Positions 52,274 through 60,663 of a DNA stretch of 64,000 nt are shown one piece after another. The stretch lies in contig NZ_BMVM01000011.1 of assembly GCF_014650715.1 (NCBI RefSeq), positions 186,001 through 250,000 on the forward strand. Reading direction: 5' to 3'. Within the stretch, counting starts at the first letter, position 1. Every line of letters starts with the position of its first letter. Both the position numbers and the translations under genes were made by a program. The DNA is from Streptomyces bluensis (GTDB lineage Bacteria > Actinomycetota > Actinomycetes > Streptomycetales > Streptomycetaceae). The notes beneath the pieces are model-generated. The model did no database searches and was not told the origin of the DNA. It saw only the letters and a program-made list of their open reading frames with translations.

Positions 52274-53788
52274 TTACTGCATACGGGCGTCTGTATCGAA
52301 CAACGCCAGTTCGTGCGGGTGGAGTTGATGTTGAACGATGAAGCTCCGGCCCGCGACGCGCCACAGTCCGCGCCCGCGGTTGAGGTGGGCGATGGCCTCG
52401 GTCTCCACGCTGGTCAGGCCCAGCAGGGCGGCTGCGGCGTGGAGTTGGTCGGTTTCCTGGCGGTAGATGATGCGGGTGGAGCAGTCGGCCAGGAGACCCT
52501 CGGCGAGCGCACGACCCTGGGAGCCGGCGTCGCCGGCGGTGAGCAGGTCGGACAGCCGGTGGATCACCATCAGGTTGGCGATGCCCAGGCCGCGGCTCAG
52601 CTTCCACTGGGACTGCATGCGCTGGAGGAGCCCGGGGTGGCGCATCAGGCGCCAGGCTTCGTCGTAGACGATCCAGCGCCTGCCGCCGTGCGGGTCGGTG
52701 AGGGCGGATTCCATCCAGGCGCTCGCGCAGGTCATGGCGAGGACGAGGGCGGTGTCGTCGCCGGAGCCGCCGAGCCGGGACAGGTCGATGGTCAGCATCG
52801 GCGAGCTGGGGTCGAAGGCGACGGTGGAGGGGGCGTCGAACATGCCGGCCAGGTCGCCGTGGACGAGTCGGCGCATGGCGTGGGCGAGGTCGCGGGCGGC
52901 CTCACCGAGCCGTCCGGACATAGTCCCGGCGGCGGCGTCGAGCTGGTCGGGGTTGTTTAGGGTGGCGGCGATATCACCCAGCAGGGGTGTGCGGTGGATG
53001 GTGGCGGCCTGGGCGACGACCGCGTCGAGGGCGACGTCGAGCGCGGTGTGCTCCATCGGCAGCAGGTCGCGGCCCAGGACGGTGCGGGCGAGGGAGCCGA
53101 GCAGGAGCAGTCGGCGTTTGCGGATCTCGCTCGCCCAGTCGGCCTCCGGCACGCCGGCTGGTCGCGGGGCGGCGTCCAGAGGGTTGAGTTTGCCGGGCAG
53201 TCCGGGGCCGAGGGCGATGGAGGTGCCGCCGAGCGCGGAGGCGACGGGGGTCCATTCGCCCTTGGGGTCGCAGGGCACGTAGACGCGGTAGCCGTGGGCG
53301 ATGGAGCGCAGGGCGAAGGACTTGGCCAGCGCGCTCTTGCCCTGGCCGATCACTCCGGCGAGCAGGACGTTGGGGTTGGTGAATCCTTCGAGGCGCCCGT
53401 ACAACGAGAACGGGTCGAAGGTGAACGATGCCTCGGCGTGGACGTCACGGCCGATGTAGATGCCCTCGGCGCCCAGGCCGCCTTCGGCGAGGAAGGGATA
53501 CGCCCCGCTGGCGGTGGCGGTGGTCATGCGGTGCTGCGCCAGCCTCAGCCGTCCGCCGCGGGCGGAGGCGGGTCCGGGACGGCCGCGGGGCGGGTACAGC
53601 GGCGGCGGCATCTGGGGCTCGACAGCCTCGTGGCCGTCCGGGTGGGCGGTAGCTTCGGCGCGGGCCTTGGCGGCGGCTTCGGCGAGTTGACGGCGTGCGG
53701 CTTTGCGGCTGGCCCGGTCGGTGCCGTGCGGGGTGAACAGGGGGGAGGCCGAGGCGCGACGGGCTCGGCGCGCGGGCCGGTGGGTCAT
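52274..53788 (-). CDS. VirB4-like conjugation ATPase
   Basis: A protein of 504 residues from ATG 53788. Walker A is LLAGVIGQGKSALAK near 142-156, Walker B is RRWIVYDEAWRL, and further VirB4/TraC features are YVPCDPKGEW, LNPLDAAPRP and the IIYRQETDQL segment. The N-terminal 100 residues are basic and low-complexity. VirB4 ATPases energise the secretion channel at the inner membrane. The N-terminal VirB4 half is missing here and is probably supplied by the SCO6880 protein encoded upstream, as in other actinobacterial clusters. Confidence 0.85.
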   Translation of the reverse strand: MTHRPARRARRASASPLFTPHGTDRASRKAARRQLAEAAAKARAEATAHPDGHEAVEPQMPPPLYPPRGRPGPASARGGRLRLAQHRMTTATASGAYPFLAEGGLGAEGIYIGRDVHAEASFTFDPFSLYGRLEGFTNPNVLLAGVIGQGKSALAKSFALRSIAHGYRVYVPCDPKGEWTPVASALGGTSIALGPGLPGKLNPLDAAPRPAGVPEADWASEIRKRRLLLLGSLARTVLGRDLLPMEHTALDVALDAVVAQAATIHRTPLLGDIAATLNNPDQLDAAAGTMSGRLGEAARDLAHAMRRLVHGDLAGMFDAPSTVAFDPSSPMLTIDLSRLGGSGDDTALVLAMTCASAWMESALTDPHGGRRWIVYDEAWRLMRHPGLLQRMQSQWKLSRGLGIANLMVIHRLSDLLTAGDAGSQGRALAEGLLADCSTRIIYRQETDQLHAAAALLGLTSVETEAIAHLNRGRGLWRVAGRSFIVQHQLHPHELALFDTDARMQ

Positions 53789-53835
53789 GGCGGAGCGGCT
53801 TTCACGTGACGGCGTCTGGGTGCGGGGGGTGTGGC

Positions 53836-54378
53836 TCAGACGGCCGGTGAGGCGCTGAACAGGTGCTTCCAGTAGCCCCTGCCGTCGTTGTTCCAGTCGA
53901 GGTGCAGTTCGCCGTCGGCCAGTCCGCGGCTGGAGCCGATCGTGTAGCTGAGGACCGGCGTGGTGTAGCTGTTGTTGTAGTTGGCGTTGGAGTCGCTGTT
54001 TTCCAGCCGCGACTCGATGCCGTGGTAGTTCGCCGACTTCTTCACCGGGTCGGTGCCCGCCTGCGACTTCTTGATCTGGAGCTTGAAGTACGCGCCGTCG
54101 AATATGGAGCTGTCATCGACGTAGCCGTACGCCGGACCGTCCCAGCTGATCTTGGCGTAGGTGTAGACGGTGGAGCCTGAGCGCTTCGCGCACAGGCGGA
54201 CCGTGACGTCCCAGTTGTCGGCCCACGGGCCCGAGTACGCCGGGTCGTCGATCGACTTGGTGCTGGTGGTGCACCGGTAGTCGGCTGCGGCGGCGGGGGA
54301 GGCGGTCGCGAGCGCGGCGCTGCCGGCGAGGGCGGCGATGATGGCGGCGGTGGAGGTGGTGCGCTTCAGCTTGTGCAT
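53836..54378 (-). CDS. Small secreted protein
   Basis: A protein of 180 residues, ATG 54378. The signal peptide is clear: basic start MHKLKR, hydrophobic AAIIAALAGSAALA, cleavage near SPAAAADY. The mature domain is rich in Tyr, Asn and Asp with two Cys (YRCTTSTK, RLCAKRS), suggesting a beta-rich exported protein. No family recognised. Its place inside the conjugation operon suggests a surface or mating-pair role (inference). Confidence 0.75.
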   Translation of the reverse strand: MHKLKRTTSTAAIIAALAGSAALATASPAAAADYRCTTSTKSIDDPAYSGPWADNWDVTVRLCAKRSGSTVYTYAKISWDGPAYGYVDDSSIFDGAYFKLQIKKSQAGTDPVKKSANYHGIESRLENSDSNANYNNSYTTPVLSYTIGSSRGLADGELHLDWNNDGRGYWKHLFSASPAV

Positions 54379-54403
54379 GCAGTGCCCTTTCGTGGAGCGG
54401 GGG

Positions 54404-54862
54404 TTACTGGCTGCAGGTGGTGGCGTGGCCGTGCAGCGGGGTGGTGAGGTCGGTGGGGGTGGTCTTGCGGCGGATCGCGTGGGATGCCGCCAGGTGCCGC
54501 TGGCAGATCGTCAGCACCAGTGGGCCCTGCGGCAGATGCTCGGGCCGGCACTCCTCGGCCGCGGAGCCTTCTCCGTCGTCGGCGGGCACGGTGTGGAAGG
54601 CGTCGTGGACGGCGGCGGTGGCCTGCCACAACCGCAGGTGAGCGGCGGCCAGATGACGTCCGGCGGCCGGGTGAGGGGGCCGGGTGCTGTCGGTGAGCTG
54701 GTCGAGCAGCTGGTGGGCGGCGGTGAGGTGGGCGTGCAGCGTGTCCAGATGCAGCCGGTCGGCAGGGGCGCCGTGCGAGGTGTGGGCGCGCGTGTGGTGG
54801 CGCAGGCCGACGGTAGCGGCACGGAGGTAGGGGTGTGCGTCAGTGGTGCGGGGTGCGTTCAA
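54404..54862 (-). CDS. Small helical protein
   Basis: A protein of 152 residues; TTG 54862 stands five bases behind AAGGA. His-rich helices (RLHLDTLHAHLTAAHQLLDQ; HLAAAHLRLWQATAAVHDAF), two cysteines near the end (EECRPEH and ATTCSQ). No signal or membrane segment. Function unknown. Confidence 0.6.
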   Translation of the reverse strand: MNAPRTTDAHPYLRAATVGLRHHTRAHTSHGAPADRLHLDTLHAHLTAAHQLLDQLTDSTRPPHPAAGRHLAAAHLRLWQATAAVHDAFHTVPADDGEGSAAEECRPEHLPQGPLVLTICQRHLAASHAIRRKTTPTDLTTPLHGHATTCSQ

Positions 54863-54954
54863 AGGGGTCCTTGGTGCCGCAGAACGGCACGTTCATCGCG
54901 GGCGGGAGCGGGGCCCGGGAGCGAGGTGATCGTCATCAGCAACGGGGTGGGGTG

Positions 54955-56427
54955 TCACAGCGCCGTGCGGGCGAGCGGTAGGGCGGCAAGGGTGAATGCG
55001 TCGGGCTGCTGGTAGTACAGCCGTCGCAGGTCGACCTGGGCGGTGACGGCGGCGGTCTCGATCTGCGCGCACGCGGCGTCGAGGGCGGCGTCGGTGTCGG
55101 CGCTGACGGTGAGCAGCCCGGTTAGAGCGACGTCGGCATGGCCGGCGATCAACTGCCGCTCACGGACCTTGACGTCCGCATACTCGACGGAGTCGGCCTC
55201 GGAATCCACTTGTCCGCGGCGGGCGCGTTCGTTGGCGTCGGCGATGATGGCAGCCTTCTTGCGCTGGACGTCGCGCAGCGCGGACTCGAGTCCCTGGGGC
55301 ACGTATATAAGGGACAGGCTGCGGCGCACCCCGGCGGTGAACATCAGCCCGTGCAGGAAGCCGGGGGTGGTCTCGGTGCGGGGCCAGTTCTCGATCCAGT
55401 AGGTGGCGTGGCGGGCGCTGCCGGTGCCGAGGCGGTCGTACTCCTCGACCTGGACGACGGGCCCGGCCGCAGCAGGCTCGGCCTCGGCCCGCCCGGTCGG
55501 CGACCACTGCTGGAGGGCGGAGAGGGCGTGGGGGTCGTAGGCGGTGCGGATGACCGCGGCGATCTCCCGTGCGTCGAGCCAGCCGGTCACCATCAGTCCC
55601 GCGCTGCGTGCGGCGAGCGCGATGGCCGAGGTGGTCTGCTCCATGACCGTGAATGCGCCCGGTAGTCCGCCGCCGGCTTGGCTGATGAGGCGCTTGGCGG
55701 CTTTGAGGTCCAGGGAGATGGCGAGGTATGCCTCGTGTGGGGCGGCGGCCGGGCCGGCGGAGGCGACCAGTTCGGAGTAGATCTGTCCGGCGACGGGGGT
55801 GTCGGAGTGGCCGTGCTGGGCCCAGTGGCGGGCGAGGGTGTCGCCGGAGTCAGGGACGGTGCGTTCCAGGACCTGCACGGTGGCGACGTGTGAGGTGCGG
55901 GCGATGCCGGCCAGAGCCCTGCCCCAGCCCGTCACGTTCGAGTTCTGCGCGGCGGGGTCGAGCAGGGCGAACGCGCGGGAGGAGACCCGGGCGATGGCGG
56001 TGAGGGTCTGGTGGTGTGGGTCGTGGATAGCGGCAGCCTGGTTGACGGAGTCGCCCGGGGTGACGACCTTCAACGAGGCAGCGGTGCCCGGCAGGTGCAG
56101 CACGCCGTCCTGGCGGGGCCGGGAGACCGGGCGGGCCAGCCACAGCGTCTGGCCGGTGCGGCGGCGGTGGGCGTAGCGGGCGACGATCGGAGCCCAGTTG
56201 ATCAGGGATTGGCCGTTGCGGCGGATGGCGACCAGGGCGGCGACGATCGCCCACAGAGGGGTCAGCGTGATCGCGCCGAGCAGCCCGGTGGTCACCACCG
56301 TGATGAGCAGCAGGGCCAACGCGGCAGAGACGAGTAGGAGTTGGGGGAGGGAGAGGCCGAGGAGGATGCCGCGCCTGGAGCGGTGCGGGAATTTGACCGT
56401 GAGCGGGGAGACGGAGAGTTCAGACAA
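54955..56427 (-). CDS. SCO6880-family conjugation protein
   Basis: About 490 residues from TTG 56427. Two membrane helices near the start (LPQLLLVSAALALLLITVV; LGAITLTPLWAIVAALVAI) are followed by a large soluble domain, with RHATYWIENWPRTETTPGFL as the best-known family stretch. SCO6880 proteins are encoded beside VirB4 ATPases in Streptomyces and other actinobacteria and seem to replace the VirB3/VirB4 N-terminal part at the membrane. The position directly upstream of the VirB4-like gene region fits. Confidence 0.85.
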   Translation of the reverse strand: MSELSVSPLTVKFPHRSRRGILLGLSLPQLLLVSAALALLLITVVTTGLLGAITLTPLWAIVAALVAIRRNGQSLINWAPIVARYAHRRRTGQTLWLARPVSRPRQDGVLHLPGTAASLKVVTPGDSVNQAAAIHDPHHQTLTAIARVSSRAFALLDPAAQNSNVTGWGRALAGIARTSHVATVQVLERTVPDSGDTLARHWAQHGHSDTPVAGQIYSELVASAGPAAAPHEAYLAISLDLKAAKRLISQAGGGLPGAFTVMEQTTSAIALAARSAGLMVTGWLDAREIAAVIRTAYDPHALSALQQWSPTGRAEAEPAAAGPVVQVEEYDRLGTGSARHATYWIENWPRTETTPGFLHGLMFTAGVRRSLSLIYVPQGLESALRDVQRKKAAIIADANERARRGQVDSEADSVEYADVKVRERQLIAGHADVALTGLLTVSADTDAALDAACAQIETAAVTAQVDLRRLYYQQPDAFTLAALPLARTAL

Positions 56428-56514
56428 GAGCCGGTTTCCGGTGAGGCGCGGGGCGGGGCCGGGACGGCATGCCAACACGCGGAGTGCGGGGCGCCGTCCC
56501 GGCGGGGGGATGGG

Positions 56515-57882
56515 TCACAGGCCGGTGGGCGGAGGCGGCGGTGTGCCGGTTGTGGCCGTACTCGTGGAGTTCGGGGCCGGCGGAGAGCCCTGCGGCGGCG
56601 GGGCGGAGGCGTTGGTGGGGGGTGCGGACATGAACCCGCTGCCCTGACCGGTGGATCCGCCACCGGACCCGCCGGGCCCGGGCGTGCCGCCGAGGTGGCC
56701 GCTGGTGTCGTCGCGCGGGCTGGTCGGCGCGGGCTGCACCGCCTTCTCCAGGCCGCTCTTGATTCCCTGGCCTCCGGACGACGGCGTTGTGGAGCTGCTG
56801 CCGCCTTCTTTGCCGGTGTCTGGCGTGGGGGTGGTGGCGATGTCGCCGGGGAAGCCGCCCGGCACGGCATCCGGGCCCTGAGGAGCGGCACCCGCTCCGG
56901 CCGCCGCACCACCTGTTCCGGCGGTGGCGATCGCGGCGGCGGCCTTGCGTCCGGCGCGTTCGGCGTGCTGGCGGGCGATCTGCGCGCCCGCGCCGCCGGA
57001 GCGGTGCAGCGTCTCGGCGTCCGAGCCTTCGGAGGCGGCCCAGTGCACGAACTTGAACGTCGCGTACGGGCACAACAGCACCAGGGCCATGATGACGATG
57101 CCGGCCATGACGTCGGCGAGGGCGGCTATGCCGTCCTTGGCCTCGGTCTTGCCCATCGCCGCGATACCGAGCACGAAGATCACGGTCATCAGGAGCTTGG
57201 AGACGACCAGGGTGGCGGTGGCCTCGATCCAGCCCTTGCGCCAGCGTCGCGCGACCTCCCAGCCGCCGCCGGCTCCGGCGAAGACGGCGAGGGTGACCAT
57301 GACGAGGATGCCGACCTTGCGGACCATCATGACGCACCAGTAGAGGAAGGCGCCGATGGCGGCGCCGACGCCGACGAAGACCGTGACCAGCCAGCCCAGG
57401 CCGGACAGGGAGGCGATCTGGCCCACCTTGACGATGCGCCGCACCGCCGTGGCGATGTCCAGGTTGGCGGCTTTGAACAGGCCGTCTGAGAGGGCGTCGA
57501 CGACTTCGATGGCGACGGTGGTGAAAGCGATCGCCGTGAAGGCGAACAGGACGCCGGTGGCGGTGCCGGTGAACGCCTGGGTGAGGGCCTGCCCGTCGCG
57601 GCGGATCGCGGCACGCACGAGCTGGGCGCAGAAGGTGGCGACGAGGACGATCAGGCCGATCGGCAGGATCATCTCGTAGTTGTCGCGGAACCAGCCGGCG
57701 TTCAGGTCGACCTTGGTGGTGGTGTTGACCGCCTCGGCGGCCAGGTCGGCAGCGGCTGCCGCGAGTTCGCCGGCGCTCTTGGCCATCCAGTTGCCGATGG
57801 CCTCGCCGGGGTTGGAAGCGAAGTCGACCGCATCGCCGACGGCGCAGAGTTTGTCCGCGAGGGGGAGGTCACAGAAGCCCAA
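56515..57882 (-). CDS. VirB6/TrbL-like membrane protein
   Basis: A protein of 455 residues; TTG 57882 is the likely start, behind AAGGAGG. Six or so transmembrane helices (MILPIGLIVLVATFCAQLV; GVLFAFTAIAFTTVAIEVV; LVTVFVGVGAAIGAFLYWCV; VMAGIVIMALVLLCPYATF) are followed by a 150-residue Gly/Pro/Ser/Thr tail. This architecture is that of the polytopic channel component VirB6/TrbL. It lies in the core run NlpC/P60, DUF6112, VirB8-like, VirB6-like, SCO6880. Confidence 0.8.
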   Translation of the reverse strand: MGFCDLPLADKLCAVGDAVDFASNPGEAIGNWMAKSAGELAAAAADLAAEAVNTTTKVDLNAGWFRDNYEMILPIGLIVLVATFCAQLVRAAIRRDGQALTQAFTGTATGVLFAFTAIAFTTVAIEVVDALSDGLFKAANLDIATAVRRIVKVGQIASLSGLGWLVTVFVGVGAAIGAFLYWCVMMVRKVGILVMVTLAVFAGAGGGWEVARRWRKGWIEATATLVVSKLLMTVIFVLGIAAMGKTEAKDGIAALADVMAGIVIMALVLLCPYATFKFVHWAASEGSDAETLHRSGGAGAQIARQHAERAGRKAAAAIATAGTGGAAAGAGAAPQGPDAVPGGFPGDIATTPTPDTGKEGGSSSTTPSSGGQGIKSGLEKAVQPAPTSPRDDTSGHLGGTPGPGGSGGGSTGQGSGFMSAPPTNASAPPPQGSPPAPNSTSTATTGTPPPPPTGL

Positions 57883-57923
57883 AGGGAAGTCACCCCTCCT
57901 TTCTCAGGTGGGCTCGGGGCACG

Positions 57924-58607
57924 TCAGGGCACGACGCGGGGAGCGATGGAGACCAGGGAGCAGTTCGCGTTGGGGCGGCACTGCACAGCGAGGGTGATCG
58001 AGCGGTCCTCGGCGCCGGCACCGCCCTGCTTCCAGGCGATCTGTTGATTGCCGGTGACGGTGACGGCGTAGATATACGCTTCGGTAATCGCGTCAGGGTC
58101 GTCGGCCAGGGCCTGCTTGAACGCCGAGGGGTAGTGGGCCTCGGACACGGTGACGGTGGCGTACTGGTCCTGGTCGGCCATCCGCGACCACAGCACCGGA
58201 TCCGGCACCTGCGCGGCGATCGACGCCCAGTCGGCGTACTTGGTCTCCGCCGTCAGCCACGCCTTCATCCCGGCGAGCTGCTCACTGCGGCTGGTGGACC
58301 GGGTGTCGTATGACCACACCATCGCGGCGGCTGACTTGGCGAACGCGACCGGGTCCGCGAGCGGCGGAGGCTTGGCCACCGAACCGGCCCCGGCCGACGC
58401 CGTCGGACCGGCGGACGCCGAGGCTGTGCTGCTTGCTCCGGTCGGAGTGCGGGTGTGGCTGGCGCTGTTGCTGGTGCGCCCGGTGAGCAGGGCCACGGTG
58501 ACGGCGAGGGCGAGCAGCACGGTGAGGCCGAGCGCGATGACCGTGATGCGCTGTCGGGTGGACCAGCCGAGGCCGTAGCCGGACAGGGAGGGAAATCGTT
58601 TCGGCAT
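57924..58607 (-). CDS. Single-span VirB8-like conjugation protein
   Basis: A protein of 227 residues; ATG 58607 overlaps the preceding stop as ATGA. One N-terminal membrane helix (ITVIALGLTVLLALAVTVAL), a Ser/Ala/Thr linker, and a periplasm-side domain (WSYDTRSTSRSEQLAGMKAW; YAVTVTGNQQIAWKQ) with the general layout of VirB8/TcpC proteins (NTF2-like). Two Cys near the end. Homology is inferred from architecture and position, not from a sequence motif. Confidence 0.65.
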   Translation of the reverse strand: MPKRFPSLSGYGLGWSTRQRITVIALGLTVLLALAVTVALLTGRTSNSASHTRTPTGASSTASASAGPTASAGAGSVAKPPPLADPVAFAKSAAAMVWSYDTRSTSRSEQLAGMKAWLTAETKYADWASIAAQVPDPVLWSRMADQDQYATVTVSEAHYPSAFKQALADDPDAITEAYIYAVTVTGNQQIAWKQGGAGAEDRSITLAVQCRPNANCSLVSIAPRVVP

Positions 58608-58915
58608 CAGTGGACTTGCGACCCCAGGGCGGAGAAGAACGCGACGATGCCGTTGGCAGCGCCGAGGCCGAGGGCGGCGCCGGCCGAGACGACGGCGCCC
58701 TTCTTGCCGTTGGCCTCGGCCTGGTGGCCGCCGGTGTGGTGGCCCCAGGCCCACACGCCGAGCGAGACGGCGAGCGCGCCGACCACGGCGACGATTGCGA
58801 ACAGATTGATCGAGTTAACGACGTTCTTCAGCACGGCCAGGCCAGGCAGGCCACCGCCCGAGGGCGTGATGCCGGGGTCGTAGGCCAGGTACTGCACGGT
58901 GTCGAGCAGATGCAA
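58607..58915 (-). CDS. DUF6112-family small membrane protein
   Basis: A protein of 102 residues; TTG 58915 stands five bases behind AGGAG (longer starts lack a site). Two membrane helices, SINLFAIVAVVGALAVSLGV and VVSAGAALGLGAANGIVAFF, separated by a His/Gly/Lys loop. This size and topology is the DUF6112 family found in Streptomyces conjugation clusters, comparable to the VirB2/TrbC pilin-like subunits. Confidence 0.75.
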   Translation of the reverse strand: MHLLDTVQYLAYDPGITPSGGGLPGLAVLKNVVNSINLFAIVAVVGALAVSLGVWAWGHHTGGHQAEANGKKGAVVSAGAALGLGAANGIVAFFSALGSQVH

Positions 58916-59123
58916 AGGTGCTCCTAGCGCGCGCCGAAGCGACGCGCGAATGACAAGAGAAGGGGGGAGGGAAGCGGACAAGCGGCTCGGTCCTGCCGAT
59001 GGGCCGTCTCCAGGGGAGTGAGGGAGAGGCTCAGGGGCGGCACCCCGCCCATGCGCCGGGGCCAGTCGTGCCGGTGCTGCGCTGGTGAGGCGAGCATGCG
59101 GGGCTGCGCGCCCCAGCCTGCAG

Positions 59124-60233
59124 TCAGATGACGCGGCGGGCGGCGAGGATGTCCCAGTCCGCCAGCGGCGTGATTCGAACAGGCTTGCCGGTGCGGGGTG
59201 CCTCGATTGCGAGACCTGAGCCGATATACATGCCGACGTGCTCGGGGCGGTCGCCCGTGCCGCGGGAGAAGATCAGGTCGCCGGGCTTCAGCGCTTTGGG
59301 GGAGACGGCCTTGCCCTCGTTGACCTGCGTGTACGTGGTGCGGGTGAGCGTGATGCCGGCGTGTACGTACGCCTGCTGGGTCAGAGAGCTGCAGTCGCAG
59401 CGGCCCATCGGGTCCGGGCCGTGCGGCGCGGTGCAGGTGCCGCCCCACTGGTACATCGTGCCGAGCTGCGCCGTCGCCCACTCGATCGCCTTGCGCGCCT
59501 TCGGATCGGCGTCCTTGGGGATCGAGTAGCCCTTGGGCACGGAGCCTTCGGGGATGGTGCCGTACCCGGAGCCGTCCTCGATCGCCGTGCAGGACGCGGT
59601 GCTGGAGGTGGTGTCCGTGTCCGTGCTGGAGGCGTCCGGGAAGGTGGGGGCGATCGCCTTTTGCAGGGCGGTCGCCAGGGGTTCCCACTGCGCGTAGGCG
59701 TCCGGGTAGGCGGAGTGCTGCACGGCTTGGGCGGCCTGGGTGACGGTCATTTGCTGCCAGCCGTCCACCGCGAGCAGGTGCTTGTAGAACTGTGTGGAGG
59801 CATAGACGGGGTCGTGAATCTCTTCGGCGGTGCCCCAGCCCTGGCTCGGGCGCTGCTGGAACAGGCCGAGCGAGTCGCGGTCGCCGGAGCTGAGGTTGCG
59901 AAGCCGTGATTCCTGCATCGCGGTGGCGAGCGCGATGATCTGGCCCTTCTTCGGCACGTTCAGGCTGATCCCGGTGGCCACGATGGTGCGGGCGTTGGGG
60001 ATCTGCTCCTCGGGCAGGGACAGGCCCTCGACGTGGACGTCCTTGGCGGACGCGCCGTTGAGGATCTTGGTGACCTGCTCGACGACGGCGTCGGTGTCGA
60101 CGTCGCCCATGCAAGCGAAGGACGAGTAGGTGGTCTGCGCGGCCTCGCTGGAGCTGGCCATCAGCATGGCCGTGCCGGCGAGGAGGAAGGGGGAGAGGAC
60201 GAAGACGCCGATGCCGGCGGCTATGCCCTTCAA
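59124..60233 (-). CDS. NlpC/P60 cell-wall hydrolase of the conjugation operon
   Basis: A protein of 369 residues, ATG 60233. N-terminal membrane anchor or signal (GIGVFVLSPFLLAGTAMLM). The middle (IIALATAMQESRLRNL ... DSLGLFQQRPSQGWGT) looks like a lytic-transglycosylase-type fold with the catalytic Glu in QESR. The C-terminal NlpC/P60 domain has its catalytic Cys in RCDCSSLTQQAY and His in DRPEHVGMYIG. It cuts peptidoglycan so that the mating channel can pass the wall. It is the first gene of the leftward conjugation operon, about 290 bases from promoter element copy 5. Confidence 0.88.
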   Translation of the reverse strand: MKGIAAGIGVFVLSPFLLAGTAMLMASSSEAAQTTYSSFACMGDVDTDAVVEQVTKILNGASAKDVHVEGLSLPEEQIPNARTIVATGISLNVPKKGQIIALATAMQESRLRNLSSGDRDSLGLFQQRPSQGWGTAEEIHDPVYASTQFYKHLLAVDGWQQMTVTQAAQAVQHSAYPDAYAQWEPLATALQKAIAPTFPDASSTDTDTTSSTASCTAIEDGSGYGTIPEGSVPKGYSIPKDADPKARKAIEWATAQLGTMYQWGGTCTAPHGPDPMGRCDCSSLTQQAYVHAGITLTRTTYTQVNEGKAVSPKALKPGDLIFSRGTGDRPEHVGMYIGSGLAIEAPRTGKPVRITPLADWDILAARRVI

Positions 60234-60519
60234 TCCGGCTGGCCTTCCGGCGGACGGCTATGGTCCGGCGGCGGGCCGCCTGTGGGCAGGGGAAGGTAGA
60301 GCGATGTCAACGGGGTCCTTGGAAGCGAAGCCCTGGCCGCGCCTACGCAGGAGTGGGGCGGGCGGCCGGACTGGGCGAATCGGGATGCCTGCGCAACAGG
60401 GCGAGTTGCACCTCACGCCGTTGCGGGGTGTTGGATCAGGTGTGCCGGGACAGGGGGAACCTCCACGAGGGCTGGGGAGGGGAGTGGGCCAACGGCGGTC
60501 TCCGCCGGGCAGTCCCTAA

Positions 60520-60556
60520 ACAGTAAGGGCGGATCCCCGGTTGTCGAAATCGTTCG
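60520..60556 (-). promoter_or_regulatory. Dispersed promoter element, copy 5 (towards the conjugation operon)
   Basis: On the minus strand TTCGAC is followed by AACCGGGGATCC and TACTGT (60525-60520) with the usual spacing. The left arm of the palindrome is absent; the right arm and hexamer are conserved. This copy points at the NlpC/P60 gene and is a candidate main promoter of the conjugation operon. Confidence 0.65.
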
Positions 60557-60589
60557 TGATCAAGGCTTGATTCCGGGGATTTTGGCGGC

Positions 60590-60622
60590 GATAGCGCTCA
60601 ACCGGGGATCGTGCCCTACAGT
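60590..60622 (+). promoter_or_regulatory. Dispersed promoter element, copy 6 (towards the methyltransferase gene)
   Basis: AACCGGGGATC starts at 60600, and TACAGT follows at 60617 with the family spacing. The TTCGGT part is replaced by GCGCTC. It would start a transcript near 60628, about 35 bases before the methyltransferase gene. Confidence 0.65.
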
Positions 60623-60663
60623 TTTGCTCCCTCCCCCTCGTACCCCCCTTCCGTCGGCGGGCC

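Larger units (their letters stand above)
60234..60663. other. Divergent regulatory region between conjugation operon and methyltransferase gene
   Basis: 430 bases without a gene. It contains two promoter-like elements back to back (copies 5 and 6) and a leader of some 290 bases before the NlpC/P60 start. I see no other conserved structure in the leader. Confidence 0.6.

Noticed and set aside
28950..60233. Relaxase or TraB/FtsK-type transfer gene
   Set aside because: No HUH, HxH-type relaxase motif or FtsK-like ATPase with DNA-binding wH domain was found; the two ATPases present are VirD4- and VirB4-like.
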